From: Massariosphaeria phaeospora
Taxonomy: Eukaryota; Ascomycota; Dothideomycetes; Pleosporales
DNA length: 64,000 nucleotides
Direction: 5' to 3'
Assembly: GCA_011032825.1 (NCBI GenBank)
Contig: JAADJZ010000017.1
Span: 1-64,000, forward strand
Shown: piece after piece, positions 11,438-22,799 of the stretch
How the letters are laid out: every line of letters starts with the position of its first letter
Numbering within the stretch: position 1 is the first letter of the stretch
Notes under the pieces: model-generated
Told to the model about the DNA's origin: nothing
What the model saw: the letters and a program-made list of their open reading frames with translations, nothing else
Databases searched by the model: none
Translations under genes and position numbers: made by a program

Positions 11438-13286
11438 ACGTAAAGTACTAGCGAACTCAACAAACTAGTAAACTTAACAAAATATCTTAGCACAACCAAC
11501 TTATCTCAAAGAACATTAAATTAATTGCTATTAAACAAGGAACCTGCGTACGTTGTGCTAGCTTTAGATTTAAAAGCTTTTTTTGTATTCTTTTAGCAAG
11601 TTTGAGCATTGTGTCTTGTATTACTACAGTTTTTACAGCGCCGTAGAGCTAGTTGTGCTTTTTCTTAACTCTTTTTACTACGCGCTTTCTTTAATAGCTA
11701 AAGTGCTGTAAACGCTTTAGCAGCTACTTGCGCTAATTTATTACTATACTCTATTGTGCTACTTGTTTAAATCTGCTTTTGTTTTTGTAATTTTCTTTTT
11801 GTTGCTTCTTTAATAGTTTTTTTAAAGCTAGAGATTTAATTGCGTATTAGCTTAACTTAATAAGCTATCTAGTAGAACTTTTTAACAAGCTAATTAACTC
11901 TATTCTTTAGAAATAATAAAGAGAAACTAAGCTTAGTAGTAATAAACTTTAATTGCGATTTAAATTTAAGCGTATTGCTTGGAGTTTTTAACTGCTACGG
12001 CGTTTTTAGTGCAAAAAGTAGTAGCAAAGTACACAGCTGTACTTTAAAACAATTAAAAACTACTTGCGCGTTAATAGAAACTAGCTCTAAAGTTTCAAAA
12101 GCTTTCTTGTAGTTCTTTATTGTAAATACTTTAAAAAACGCGTTTTTAAAAGCTAGCAGAAAGTTTTTTTTAATAATATAAAAAACGCGCTAGCGCGCTA
12201 AGTTTCCAACGCGTTAAAAGTACTTTAGCTTTAGCAGCAAAAAGCAAACTACATCTAGCAGCTAAAGAATATAAAATAAATAAGCTAGCATGCAAAGCGT
12301 AAAAATCTTGTACTTAAAGTAATAGTTTTTAAAATTCTAAAATTAGTAGCTTTTATAGCCGTTTAAAATAAGCAGCTAATACTTTTTTACCTAACGCGCT
12401 TTTGTATGCGCGTTAAAATGCTTTAACTACTTAAAACTAAAAGCATTGTTTGTCTAGCTGTTCTTAGAGACTAAAAGCTTTTAATTGCTAGGTATAAAGT
12501 TTTTCTCGTACTATGCTAAAATGTAAACGCGCTTTTTGTAGATAATAAATAGCGAAATTGCGTACTTTGCGGCGCAGATGCTCTAGATAACTATTACCTA
12601 CTTCTAATTGCCTAGCTAGATAAAATTAAGTTGAGTACGTTTTTAAAAGCTTCTAACGACTTTTATAAACCTAATAATACTTATCTAAAAGCTAGTTTTG
12701 TTAAAGTTGTGTATATTATTATTCTAGATGCTGTACTTAGCTTTAGTATTTTCAACAAGCTTAAACTACGCGCTAATTACTTTAGAATTTTTTTGTTGTA
12801 TTATTTGCTAGTTCTTTGCTTAATTGAAAGCTATTTTAAGCTCGCTTAAACGCGTTACAAATTTCTTAGCTTAGTTCTTGCTTACTAGCTTTTTACTTCG
12901 CGCAGCTACTAGTTTATTTTCTATATTTTCTACTTCAAATAGCTGAAAAGCAAATTCTTGCGAATTAAAGTTGAGGATATATTGAATAATTGTTTGCTCT
13001 TTAGTCGTAGTAAGCTTTGAGAATGTAAATTGTATTTGAGCTCAAAATAGAGTTTCTCTAGCGCGTTTAGAAAGAGTATAGTGTTTAACGTTAAAAGCAC
13101 TAGCAGCAGCTTAATAGCTTTAGAATTAGCTAGAATTATAAGCTTTAAGAGCAAGCTGAAGTTTCTCTTCGTATTAGTGTAATAACGCGTTAGTTAGTTA
13201 AAACATATTGCGTTAATAGAGAAAGTAGTAGTTTTGGCAAATTTTGTTGAGTTTACTAGTTTGTTGAGTTCGCTAGTGCTTTACGT
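11438..13286 (-). mobile_element. Fot1/pogo-like transposon C, decayed
   Basis: 1849 bp with TA duplications at 11436-11437 and 13287-13288. The right terminal repeat, read inward, begins ACGTAAAGC followed by 17-mers ACTAGCGAACTCAACAA and ACTAGTAAACTCAACAA; the left repeat is a mutated match. The transposase runs on the minus strand. The zinc-knuckle region is near 11.60-11.65 kb, and the N-terminal helix-turn-helix region is in 12930-13154, where VLLTLNTILFLNALEKLYFELK parallels, in another frame, the start of the readable copy at 14289. Heavy transition decay with many stops. Inserted in the left part of the MULE. Confidence 0.9.
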
Positions 13287-14208
13287 TAGCGCTGTGAATT
13301 TTAGCTAAATCTAATAAAAAGTTGTTGTAGAATTGCTTAGTAAAGTATTAACTTTTTAAGACTTTAATGTTTTAGCTTGTTTGCTGCGCCTACGAGAAAG
13401 CAATAGCTTATACTTTAATTCAAAACTAGATTCAACTACTATAAAGCGTTTATAGCTGCTGCTAGCGCTGTTAGCGCTGCTATTCAAGTACGCTTCTTTT
13501 AGTTGCTTTATTTTCTTTTTTATTTCTTTAGCGTTGCTTTAAGATTCTTTGCAAAAAGTACGCTTTTCTTAGTTACTTAACCTCGCTTAACTAAGCTCTT
13601 AGTAGTTTTCTTACTAAATTGTCTAATAGTAGTTACTTTCTTAGTAACTTCAACTTTTTTCTCGTTAACCTAGGTAGCCTTAGTAGCTTAGGTGAACTAG
13701 GTAGCTTAGGTAGTAGTAAAAGTAACCTAAAAAGCGTTTGTACAAGCAATTTTAACTCTAATTAGCAAGCGAAAATTACGCTGCGCTTGTTTACGCTTTT
13801 TGTTTTTTTTAAAGCGCTTTCTACTTGCTTTAACTATTGCTAGATTACGCAAGATTATTGGCTAAGTATTTCTATTACGCGTAGAATAAAACTACAAGTG
13901 TTAGCTTATTATATTCACTTTAATATACAGTACAAATAAAGCTATTTAATAGAGCAATTAATAAAAGCAGTATTTGCAAAGAAGTTTGTACTTTAAATAA
14001 AAAGCGCTACTACACCTCTTAGTGTTTGTATCGTAATAGAGATTTTTAGCTAGCTAGAGTTGCTTTTTTACAAAACGTAGGCTTTCTAGCGTAATAACGT
14101 AATAAAGATTCTTGAACTTAAGTAGGTTAACGTTATTCAAACGCTGCGTATATTTAGTAGCTATTTCTACGTCGTATACTCTTTAATTTAAGCAAATTAA
14201 TTAGTGTA

Positions 14209-14253
14209 ACGTAATCTACTACCGAGAGCGACAAACCACCGAGAGCGACAAAA
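14209..14253 (+). repeat. Left terminal inverted repeat of transposon A
   Basis: Starts ACGTAATCT and contains the tandem 17-mers at about 14219-14235 and 14236-14252. The reverse-complement partner ends at 16057. The internal duplication resembles the 16-bp direct repeats described within the ends of Pot2 of Magnaporthe; two transposase-binding sites per end are plausible. Confidence 0.9.
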
Positions 14254-14288
14254 TCTGCCAAGGCTGCTACTCCTCTCATTATCTTGTT

Positions 14289-15989
14289 ATGCCTCAACTA
14301 AACAACGCGTTATTACAGCAAAACGAAGGGAGGCTTCAGATTGCCCTTGCAGCCTTTCAAGCCGGCCAATTCCGAAGCTATCGAGCTGCTGCTGCTGCTT
14401 TTAACGTCAATCACCATACTCTCTCTAAACGCGCCAAAGGAACTCTATTTCGCTTTGAATCACCTGCCAACGGCTATAAGCTTACAGCGACTGAAGAGCA
14501 AACAATCGTCCGATATATACTTGACCTCGATTCGCGAGGATTCGCGCCCCGGCTGTGTGAGGTGGCAGATATGGCTGATAAAGTGCTAGGTGTGCGCGGT
14601 GGGGAGCCAGTTGGCAAACACTGGGCTGAGAGATTCGTAACGCGTTCAGATCAGCTTAAGATGGCGTTCAATCGAGCCAAGGATAGGCAGAGAATACTCC
14701 AAGAGGATCCAGAGATAATTGGCGCGTGGTTCAAGCTGGTGGAGGACACCAAAGCCAAGTACGGCGTCCACGACGACGACGTGCACAACTTTGACGAGAC
14801 TGGCTTCCAGATGGGCGTAATTGGCTCCATGAAGGTCGTTACAGGCTCTCAAAGACGTACTCGACCTAATCTTATCCAGCCAGGCGATCGAGAGTGGGTA
14901 ACAGTTATCCAGAGCATTTGCGCCGCAGGGTACGCGATCCCGCCGTTTATTATCTACAAAGGGCGCGTTCACATCTCAGCATGGTACGAGGAGGACTCTA
15001 TACCTGGCAATTGGAAGCTCTCAGTCTCTAAGAACGGCTGGACAAACAACGCTCTTGGTCTTAAGTAGTTGAAGCACTTTGACGCGCATACAAAGGCGCG
15101 TCAGGTAGGGGGGTATCGGCTGCTCATTTTGGACGGCCATGAGAGCCACCAATCTCAGGATTTCAAAGACTATTGCCTTGAGAACAAGATCCTCACGCTC
15201 TGCATGCCGGCCCATTCATCCCATATCCTTCAGCCGCTGGATGTGGTCTGCTTTTCGCTGCTGAAGCTAAAGTACTCCCAACGCATTCGGGACTTGGCGC
15301 GCCGGCGCGTCTTCCATATCAACAAAGAAGGCTTCCTGCCAGCCTTCAGAGGCGCGTTTTTCGAGGTGTTTACAACAGAGAACTGCAAGAAGGCCTTCAA
15401 GGCCTCAAGGCTAGTCCCTATCAACGCGCAGGTGGTCCTTGATCGTCTTGAAGTACGGCTGTGTACCCCACCACCACCCCCCGCACTAGAAACGCCGTGG
15501 CAGTCAAAGACTCCAAGCAATACGCTTGAATTTGGATCGCAATCAAAGCTAGTACGCGATTCTATTACTAGATCGCCAACTTCAGCGCAGAGCGGCTTCT
15601 CCCAGCTTGTAAAAGGAGCTGAATTAATGCTGCATCAGAACGCGCTCAAGGACCACCGTATCAAGGAGCTTGAAGATCAATTAGCAGAGACAACCAAGCG
15701 GAAATCGCGCAAACGGAAGCGAATTCAGACAGGTGGTACGATAGAGTACAGTAACGGATCAGCGCAGGTAGCTGCTAAAGCGTCTACAGCGCCTCAGCTA
15801 TCAAAGAAAGCGCGTAGTAGGGAGGGTCAAGAAAGGGCACAACTAGCTCTACGGCGCTGTAGAAATTGTGGTGATACAGGGCACAATGCCCGAACCTGCC
15901 AAAAGAATACAGAAGAAGCTTCTGAATCAGATGCTAGCACGACGTACGCAGGCTCCTTGTTTGATAGCGATGAAATTGAAGATGCGTAA
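14289..15989 (+). pseudogene. Fot1-like DDE transposase, one in-frame stop
   Basis: A pogo-superfamily DNA transposase of 566 codons, with ATG 80 bp inside the element. Residues about 15-60 form a Psq/CENP-B-type helix-turn-helix (RSYRAAAAAFNVNHHTLSKR). Residues 70-135 are a Tc5-type second DNA-binding domain. The DDE_1 catalytic core shows Asp169 in NFDETG, Asp282 in LILDGHESH and Asp318 in LQPLDV, with 35 residues between the last two. Near residues 523-536 there is a CCHC zinc knuckle (CRNCGDTGHNARTC), preceded by a basic region. The only lesion is TAG at 15066-15068, between two Leu-Lys pairs where related proteins commonly have Trp; TGG-to-TAG fits decay. The chain would stop at 259 residues, losing two catalytic Asp and the zinc knuckle. 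No other frameshift is seen. Readthrough would restore the frame but is untested. Confidence 0.92.
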
Positions 15990-16011
15990 CATGAGTTGGT
16001 GCTGCCAAGCC

Positions 16012-16057
16012 TTTTTGTCGCTCTTGGTGGTTTGTCGCTCTCGGTAGTGGATTACGT
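16012..16057 (-). repeat. Right terminal inverted repeat of transposon A
   Basis: Reverse complement begins ACGTAATCCACTACCGAGAG. It differs from the left repeat by C for T at position 9 and by A for G in the second 17-mer; both are transitions. Followed by the TA duplication at 16058-16059. Confidence 0.9.
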
Positions 16058-16061
16058 TATA

Positions 16062-17750
16062 CTAACTAGAATCTCGTAGAAATAGCTAGTTTAATTAAAA
16101 AGCGCTTTCTAAAGCTTGTTGTAGCTACTTTTAAGCTATAAAGTAACTATATAGCCAAAATCTAGCAAGTATTGGCAATAGTACTTTGCTTACTTTTTCT
16201 GCTACAGCATTATATGTTCGTTGATATACTTTAGAAAGCGTAGACGTTTTATATAGTTTACTTTAAGTAAGCGCTAAAGCCGCAGAAAGTTGCTTACGTA
16301 CTAAGCAAAAACGATTTCTATTTATCTACTTATAAACGTAGAGCGCTTTTTTTTAGTACTTCTATTTGCTTTATCTAAAGAGCTTTAGTAAAGTTGCTAA
16401 GAATACTCTTGTTGTTAAAAAACTCTAGTACTTTCTTTTTAACGTTGTTGTTTACGTGCTAAATACAAAGGCGCTGCAGCACTTTAAAGAAATAAGTTTC
16501 TAGCGCGTTTTTAAGCGCAATTTTATAGTTAGTAAAGAATACTTTAGAATTTACTCTACCCTTAGTAAATAGCTTTTAAAAGCACTTAATTGCGAAGTTG
16601 TAAAAGATCTTTAGTTCGTTTGAAAAAAAGTAGTAGCTTACGTTAAAGTTCTGCTTTGTGTTTGTAACCTCTACAATGTAGAAAAAAAGCATTTTAAACC
16701 TATTCGTTTTGTACGTACAATTTAACATAATAACGTTTAAATTGCGCTTTAGTATTTCTATACTAAATAAGTAAGCAAAGAAAAGCGTATAAAAGCAATT
16801 AAGCTTATTTAGTTAGTATTTTGAAAAGTATTTAACTAGCTTTGCTTCTAGGGCATTTAAATTGTTTACTAGCTATTGTAGATTGTTAAGTAGTACCTAG
16901 ATCTTTGATTTGCTACCTAGTAACTAGTTCTTAACTTTTCTTATCTCGTTTTCAACGTTTTACTTTTAGAAGTTGTATTAAGAAGTTATAAGCTCTAAAA
17001 GTAAAATTGTAAAAGTATTTTTACGCTCTACGCTTTTTTGAATTACATTGCAAGCAAAGTCGTTTACTACTCTAAACTAAAGAAAAGCAAGCTAATTCGA
17101 AAGTGCGTAATTGTAGCAAGAATTAAGTATATAAATTTTCTACTTATACTTAGCTCTTTTTTTTTCTTAATTCTATAAAACTTTCTTAAGAAACTTTTTT
17201 TAAAAGCATTAATTACTGTTACCTATACGAGTTGAGGTTTTACGAGTAGTAGATTTTTTTTTAAACTTTTAGCTACAAGCGCAGCGCAAGTAAACTTCTA
17301 CTATTTCTAGCGCAAAGCTTTGTTTTCTCTTTCGTACTTTAGTTTTCTAGATAGTAACACTATATTCTGTTTTTTTAAAAGTCTTATTTAATAATCTAAC
17401 GCTAAGGTAATAGTTTTCGCGTTTAGTATCGTAGAGTATATCTTTAGAGAGTATAGTTTTTAGGTTATACAACTTATTTAGCGCTTGCGAATTAAACGCT
17501 ACAAGCAATTCAAAGTTAATCTCGTTAGATTTAAAGGCTATAATAAATTAGGCGCTAGAGTTTAACATTTGTTGCTTAGTTAAAATAGTATTAAAATAGT
17601 CGCTGCTAACGCTATAAAGTTCGAGATCTAAAAGCGAGAAATTTTCAAGTAAATGCGCTTCTACTAAAAGCAATTGGATTTTTATAATTTTTGCAGCAAT
17701 CAATTCAGCTCGTCGAGCGCTACAATATTAGCTAGGCGTAATATCGTATT
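16062..17750 (-). pseudogene. MULE transposase remnant
   Basis: Reading the minus strand across stops shows the landmarks of a MULE DDE transposase. There is a block LNCTYKTNRFKM (about 16.70 kb) where families have a D-x-TY-KTNR-Y-MPLL type motif, then FFTNYKIALKNAL (about 16.53 kb), then LCI-stop-HVNNNV (about 16.46 kb) where an LC-x-WH motif is expected. The first two catalytic Asp positions read Asn, and the Trp codon is a stop, as expected of G-to-A decay. The reading frame probably continued past the Fot-like insertion into 13.3-14.2 kb, whose minus strand has a T/Q- and K-rich tail. Edges are approximate. Confidence 0.75.
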
Positions 17751-18097
17751 TTTAAAGTAGTTAGTAGGTGCAGTAGGTGCGCAGAAGCGTTGAACTTTAG
17801 TAAAAAAACTAGCGAGGTTAAATTCGTAAGTAGCTCGCTTAAAGCTTAGCGCTGCTAAGAATAAATACGCTATCGCGCTTGAAATTGAAACTAGGTGCGA
17901 GAAAGTAAAAGATTAACGCTGCTGCTAGCGCAAAGGCTAGAAATGCTTCGGCGCTGTAGCGCAGCCGAACTAACCTTAGGTTGTTTAAAGTTTTAAAGTT
18001 TTTCGGCTACTAGCCGAACTTTAGTAGTTAGATTTTAGGCGTAGACTAAGTACGCTTGCGTATATTAAAGTATAAAGTGCTGCGCAAGCATAGTAAA

Positions 18098-18600
18098 TGT
18101 TACAAACAAAAACGATACTAAGTATTATAAACTAATTAACAACGCAAAAAAGTTGTTAAAGCTTGCAAGTTTGCAAAACGAAAGTATAGCAATGCGCAAA
18201 GCAGAATTAAGTTAGCAGTTACGTAATAGTAATTAGTGCGATTGGAGCTTTCGCAAACTAAGTATACTAAGTAACAAGCGCTTAGCTAGCCTAAAGTACT
18301 TAGCAACTAAGCACACTAAGCGAACTAAGTAGAACGCTTTTAGCAAAGAATTATAAAACTATATAAATTAGCAGAATTTCTTTTACAGTTTTAATTCTTT
18401 GTAGTTAACTTTTCTAAGTACATTTTATACATAAATTAAATCTATAAGCAATAGATTGTTACTTTGTTATTCTATTTAAAATAGAATTGAAATTGTTTTT
18501 ACACGTTGTTACTAAGCTTTTCGAACATAGAACAATTTCTTAAGCGAGATTTCTAAGTCTAATACCTAGTACTTATAGTAAAAAAACACTTTTAATAACA
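18098..18600 (+). repeat. 5' LTR of GypsyA-2
   Basis: Starts TGTTACAAAC and ends TTTTAATAACA. Its central part (about 18.24-18.34 kb) has repeated CTAAG-containing units (AACTAAGTATACTAAGTAAC and similar), which the other GypsyA copies lack; this is probably the variable U3 region. Confidence 0.9.
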
Positions 18601-19744
18601 CTTTAACTACTTTAAGTTTGAAACTAAGACAATATAACAACTTTAGCAAGCTTAGGTAGTAGCAGCGCCGAAGTACTAACACGCACCGCAGCAATAGTAC
18701 TAGCAAAGCAAGCTAACTAAATTAAATTAATAAGCAAGCAAATTAGCGAACTATTAGGTATAGTTGCAATTTTGAAAAGTTAAGAAACTAGTAGTGCCGC
18801 GAAAGCACCGTTCCTAGAGAAAACGTTACAATTATTCTTTTACGAATATTAACTTATACTGCTGTTATTATGCAACAAGCTTTTTAACAAAGCAAAACAA
18901 AATCTTTGCAGCTAGAATGCACATAAAAGACAACGCAGCAGAATAGTTTTAGCTATACGCAAACAACTATGTCAAAAGCAATAGCAAGCAAAAAATAAAA
19001 CAAAATACGCAACGTATTTTTAAAAACTAAAAATTGCTTAAAAAAAAGCTTTATACAATCTACAAGAAAGTAGACAAAATACAATAAGCAATAAACAAAC
19101 TCAAACTACTACAACAGAAAAAATTTGCAAGTGAATATACAATTAAGTTTAAAAGAATTTAGGCTAAAGTAGATAACGTAGAAAAACGCAGCTTATACAA
19201 GTTCTACTAGGCAAAGTTAAAAAAATACGTAAAGAATAAAATTAGTTAAAACAAAAAACCTAAAAAACTTAGAGAGTTAATTAAAACTATAGTACAAATT
19301 AACAACTAACTATAGCAACAATAGTAAAAACGTAAGTTTACTATCAAACTATATATACGCTTAGTAGCTACGATTAAAAAAACCTATTACTACAACCTAA
19401 TAGATATCGACAGCGTTGAACAAGTTTAGAACAACAAACTACTACAAAAGCCGTTTAACAAAAAAAACGCTACTTTAATAAAGCAATACTCTTAGAACGA
19501 GCTGTTTAAAGAGAAACGCTAGAAGCGTTACAACAACAAAACATGTTTTTAATACAGCAAAATTAAACACTTTTCTAAAAACTACTTAGAAATACAATAG
19601 AAAGTAGCAAGCGCACAAGCTACTACTATTGCTATAGTTTAACTACAACAAGTAACTACACTATACTCAAAAAACAATTAGATCTAGATAGAAAGTTTTG
19701 AAAATGTTACAAAGCTAACAAATAAAAACAACAAAAAACTAGTA

Positions 19745-21608
19745 ACGTACTTTACGGGCTCGCTGGACACACGAGTTCGCCGAACACTTTTGCTAAGCTT
19801 CTACCAACTCTACCTATGTACACGATGCTTCTACAACAACACTAGATAAAGCTTTCTAATAAACGTTAGATACAAACTGCTCTTTAAGCTTTTAAACAAA
19901 ACGCGACACTTTTTTTGCAACGCGCTGCAGCTATCTATAACGTCTTTTAAGCAACACTAAGCAATTAACGCGCTAAACGGCCTTTACAAGCAAATTACAA
20001 GCCTAAATTAATAAATCTAACAAAAACTAAGAAAAGCGTAGTTGTTGAGTATATACTTAAGCTTATTACGCGCGGATTTCTTTCTAAGCTCGCAGCTGTA
20101 GCTAATATAGCCAATTTCTTGCGCGCAAAGTGCAATCTAAGCTAGGTTAGCTTAAACTAGCTTAGTACGTAGGTTAAGCACTGCTCTAAGTTTACAATAA
20201 AGTTTAATTACAAGTACAATTATAAAAAAGCGCTTTGCAAGAACTTAAAAGTTATCTAAAGCTAGTTTAGCCTAGTAGCTAACATTAAAGCCAAGTACAG
20301 CATCTAGAATAAAAACACGTACAACTTTAACAAAACAGGTTTTATAATAGGCTAGATAACAACTAAAGCAGTTGTTACAGCTTTAGAGAAACAAGAACAG
20401 CTAAAGGCAATACAGCAAGGCAATAGAGAATAAACAACAGTTATCTAAAGCATTAACGCAATAGAGTAAGCTATTCTACTTTTTATTATTTTTAAAAGCT
20501 GCTATTACTTCTTTGCTTAGTACAAAGAAAAAAATCTGCTTTAAAACTAGGTTATTGCAGTTTCTAATAATAGCTAGACAACAAATAAGCTTAGCTTGTA
20601 GTAGTTAAAGCACTTTAATAAGCATACAAAGAAAAGAGTAGTTAGTGCTTACTAACTACTCGCAATTGACAGCTATAAGAGCTATAACTCGCTTGCAATT
20701 CAGCAATACTACAAGAAAAACACAATTATTACTATTTGTATGCTTCTGCACTTATTGCACTTTCTGCAGCTTTTTAATATAAGTTGTTTTGCTTTTCTAA
20801 AAAAAGCGTACGAGCGCTAAGCTAAAGATTTTATACGCAACTAAATTACTTACATTACAAAACTTAAGTTTTTACTATGCTTTATACGCGCTTATAATGC
20901 AGCAATTACTTTTAGTAATATCCAAAAAAAGTTTTAAAGCGCTAGATTAGTTTTATTTAACTTAAAACAAGTTATAACAGCTTTTGACATTTGGTTGCGT
21001 ACTCTATTACTACTACTGTCTATTAACAACGAGCCCTAGCAGTCGCAAACTTTAAGCAATACTTTTAAACTAAAGTCGCAATTAACGCTTGTAAAGGCAA
21101 GAATTTAGAGGTATATAAATAGCTTACCAACGTCTATAATAGAAGCCTTTAAAAAGGTTTTAAAAAAAGCAGCTATTATCGCGCACAAGCTAGTGTTGGC
21201 GCAAAAGAAAATCGCAAAGCTTTAAGTAGCAAAAAAAGCAGCTACGCAACGTGGATCGCATAAAAGAAAGCAGGTTTAGGCAGAAAAAACTTTAATAGTT
21301 GAGAATAAAGCTCGTTTAACTGCTCTAAAGACGTTTAAAGCGCGTAGTAATAAAAAAAAGCTAAAGACGCAAGTGCGCGCTAAAGTAGGTAAACTATTTT
21401 AAAAGTAGTGTAAATAGTGTAGTTAAACTAAGCATAACGCACGTACGTGTAAGCAAGCAGCAAAAGTAAACTCTAAATAATATCTTAGGTTAAATTGCTT
21501 TATATAGAGCTAAAGTAAGCTATTTTGCGCTAGAATAGAGTAGTTTTGGTAAGAGCTTGGCAAAAGTGTTCAACGAACTCGTATATTCGGCGAGCCCGTA
21601 AAGTACGT
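19745..21608 (+). mobile_element. Fot1/pogo-like transposon F, decayed
   Basis: 1864 bp with TA duplications at 19743-19744 and 21609-21610. The ends begin ACGTACTTTACGGG and hold 17-mers ACGGGCTCGCTGGACAC and ACGAGTTCGCCGAACAC. The plus-strand transposase is full of stops. The zinc-knuckle region at about 21.41-21.46 kb still shows Cys-x2-Cys and HNARTC. It is inserted in the gag part of GypsyA-2. Its ends are the closest in the window to those of MITE1. Confidence 0.9.
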
Positions 21609-22799
21609 TAACTTTACAAGTTTAAAAAATTAACGACCGACTATAGAACTACAAATGCTAGATTTACAACTAAAAAACTTACATTGCCTAGTATTGCAAA
21701 AACAAGTTTTATACGCTTTAAATTAAAAGATTACAAAAATAAAAAGTTGCAAACGCAGCAGTAGCACAACAAAAACTACAAAAAAAAAATACAATTCGCT
21801 AATTAAAATAATTACAAAAACTTACTTTAGCAATAGTGCAACAAAAAAAACTATGTATACTACGCAAATAATAAAATTCTTACTTAGCAATAGCTAAAAT
21901 TACTATTACACGTTTTACTTAAAAACAGCGAATGTATAGTAACAAAATATTACGTACATAACTATAACAACTAGTTTAAAAACTAAAGTAGTAGCTGCAA
22001 ATAAGCGCAGTGTTACAATAAAAAATATTAAACATACTAGTTATGCAAGCATATTACAGAATAGTAGCTTATAAGTCTAAAAAACAAGAACTATTTAGAA
22101 TGCAACAACGAATTATGCGCAAAAAACTACGACACGTGTAAAAAAGCACGTTAGCTTTTTTGCACTACAAAATGCACTATCTACAAGCTATAAAAAAGCG
22201 CAACAAAATAGAATTTTAAAAACTAAAACTATAACAAGTTTTTAAAGCTTTAGAAATGCTTTGCTAACAAATGCAACTACTACGAGCAATAGAATATTCT
22301 AAAAAAACAAGCTTTAAAAGCTTTTTAGCAAAAAACTAGCAGGCTACTAAACTTATAGTTAGAATAGTATAAGTGCTTTTAGCACAACTGTACAAAGCGT
22401 ACAAAAAACGCAACTAAAATAGAATTACATAAAAGTAAAAGCGAAAGTTGCAAGCTAAAAGCTTACTGCACTACTTAATAGCAAAGCTGCTTAAACATTA
22501 GTCTTTCTAGAATAAGTAAAAAGAAACAAAATACTTTACTAAGTTAAGAATTAACTAATACAAATAGTGTTAGCTAACGGACAACTACTAGAATATAAAA
22601 ACAGTTTAATTAACCTAAAAACTTAGAAAGTTAAGTTGAAAGTTGCAAGCATTAGGCACTAACAGCGTATTAATATTATAAACTTTAAAAGTTCTAACAT
22701 GTATATTAAGTACAACTAGCTACAAAAACACAACTTTAACATTAATTAAAAAAACAAAACAATACGCAGCTAAAGGCTTAAAAAGAAAGTTACTGTAGT

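Larger units (their letters stand above)
14209..16057 (+). mobile_element. Fot1/pogo-like transposon A, nearly intact
   Basis: 1849 bp with TA duplications at 14207-14208 and 16058-16059. The terminal repeats of about 45 bp differ at two positions. Each has ACGTAATC, then two 17-mers, ACTACCGAGAGCGACAA and ACCACC(G/A)AGAGCGACAA. The base composition is normal coding DNA, in sharp contrast to the decayed MULE around it. It encodes one transposase frame broken by one TAG. The two terminal-repeat differences are both transitions in the YpC/GpR context seen in decayed neighbours, as is the stop. This looks like the most recent Fot insertion in the window and possibly still a source of movable ends, but not of full-length protein unless the stop is bypassed. 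Confidence 0.95.
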
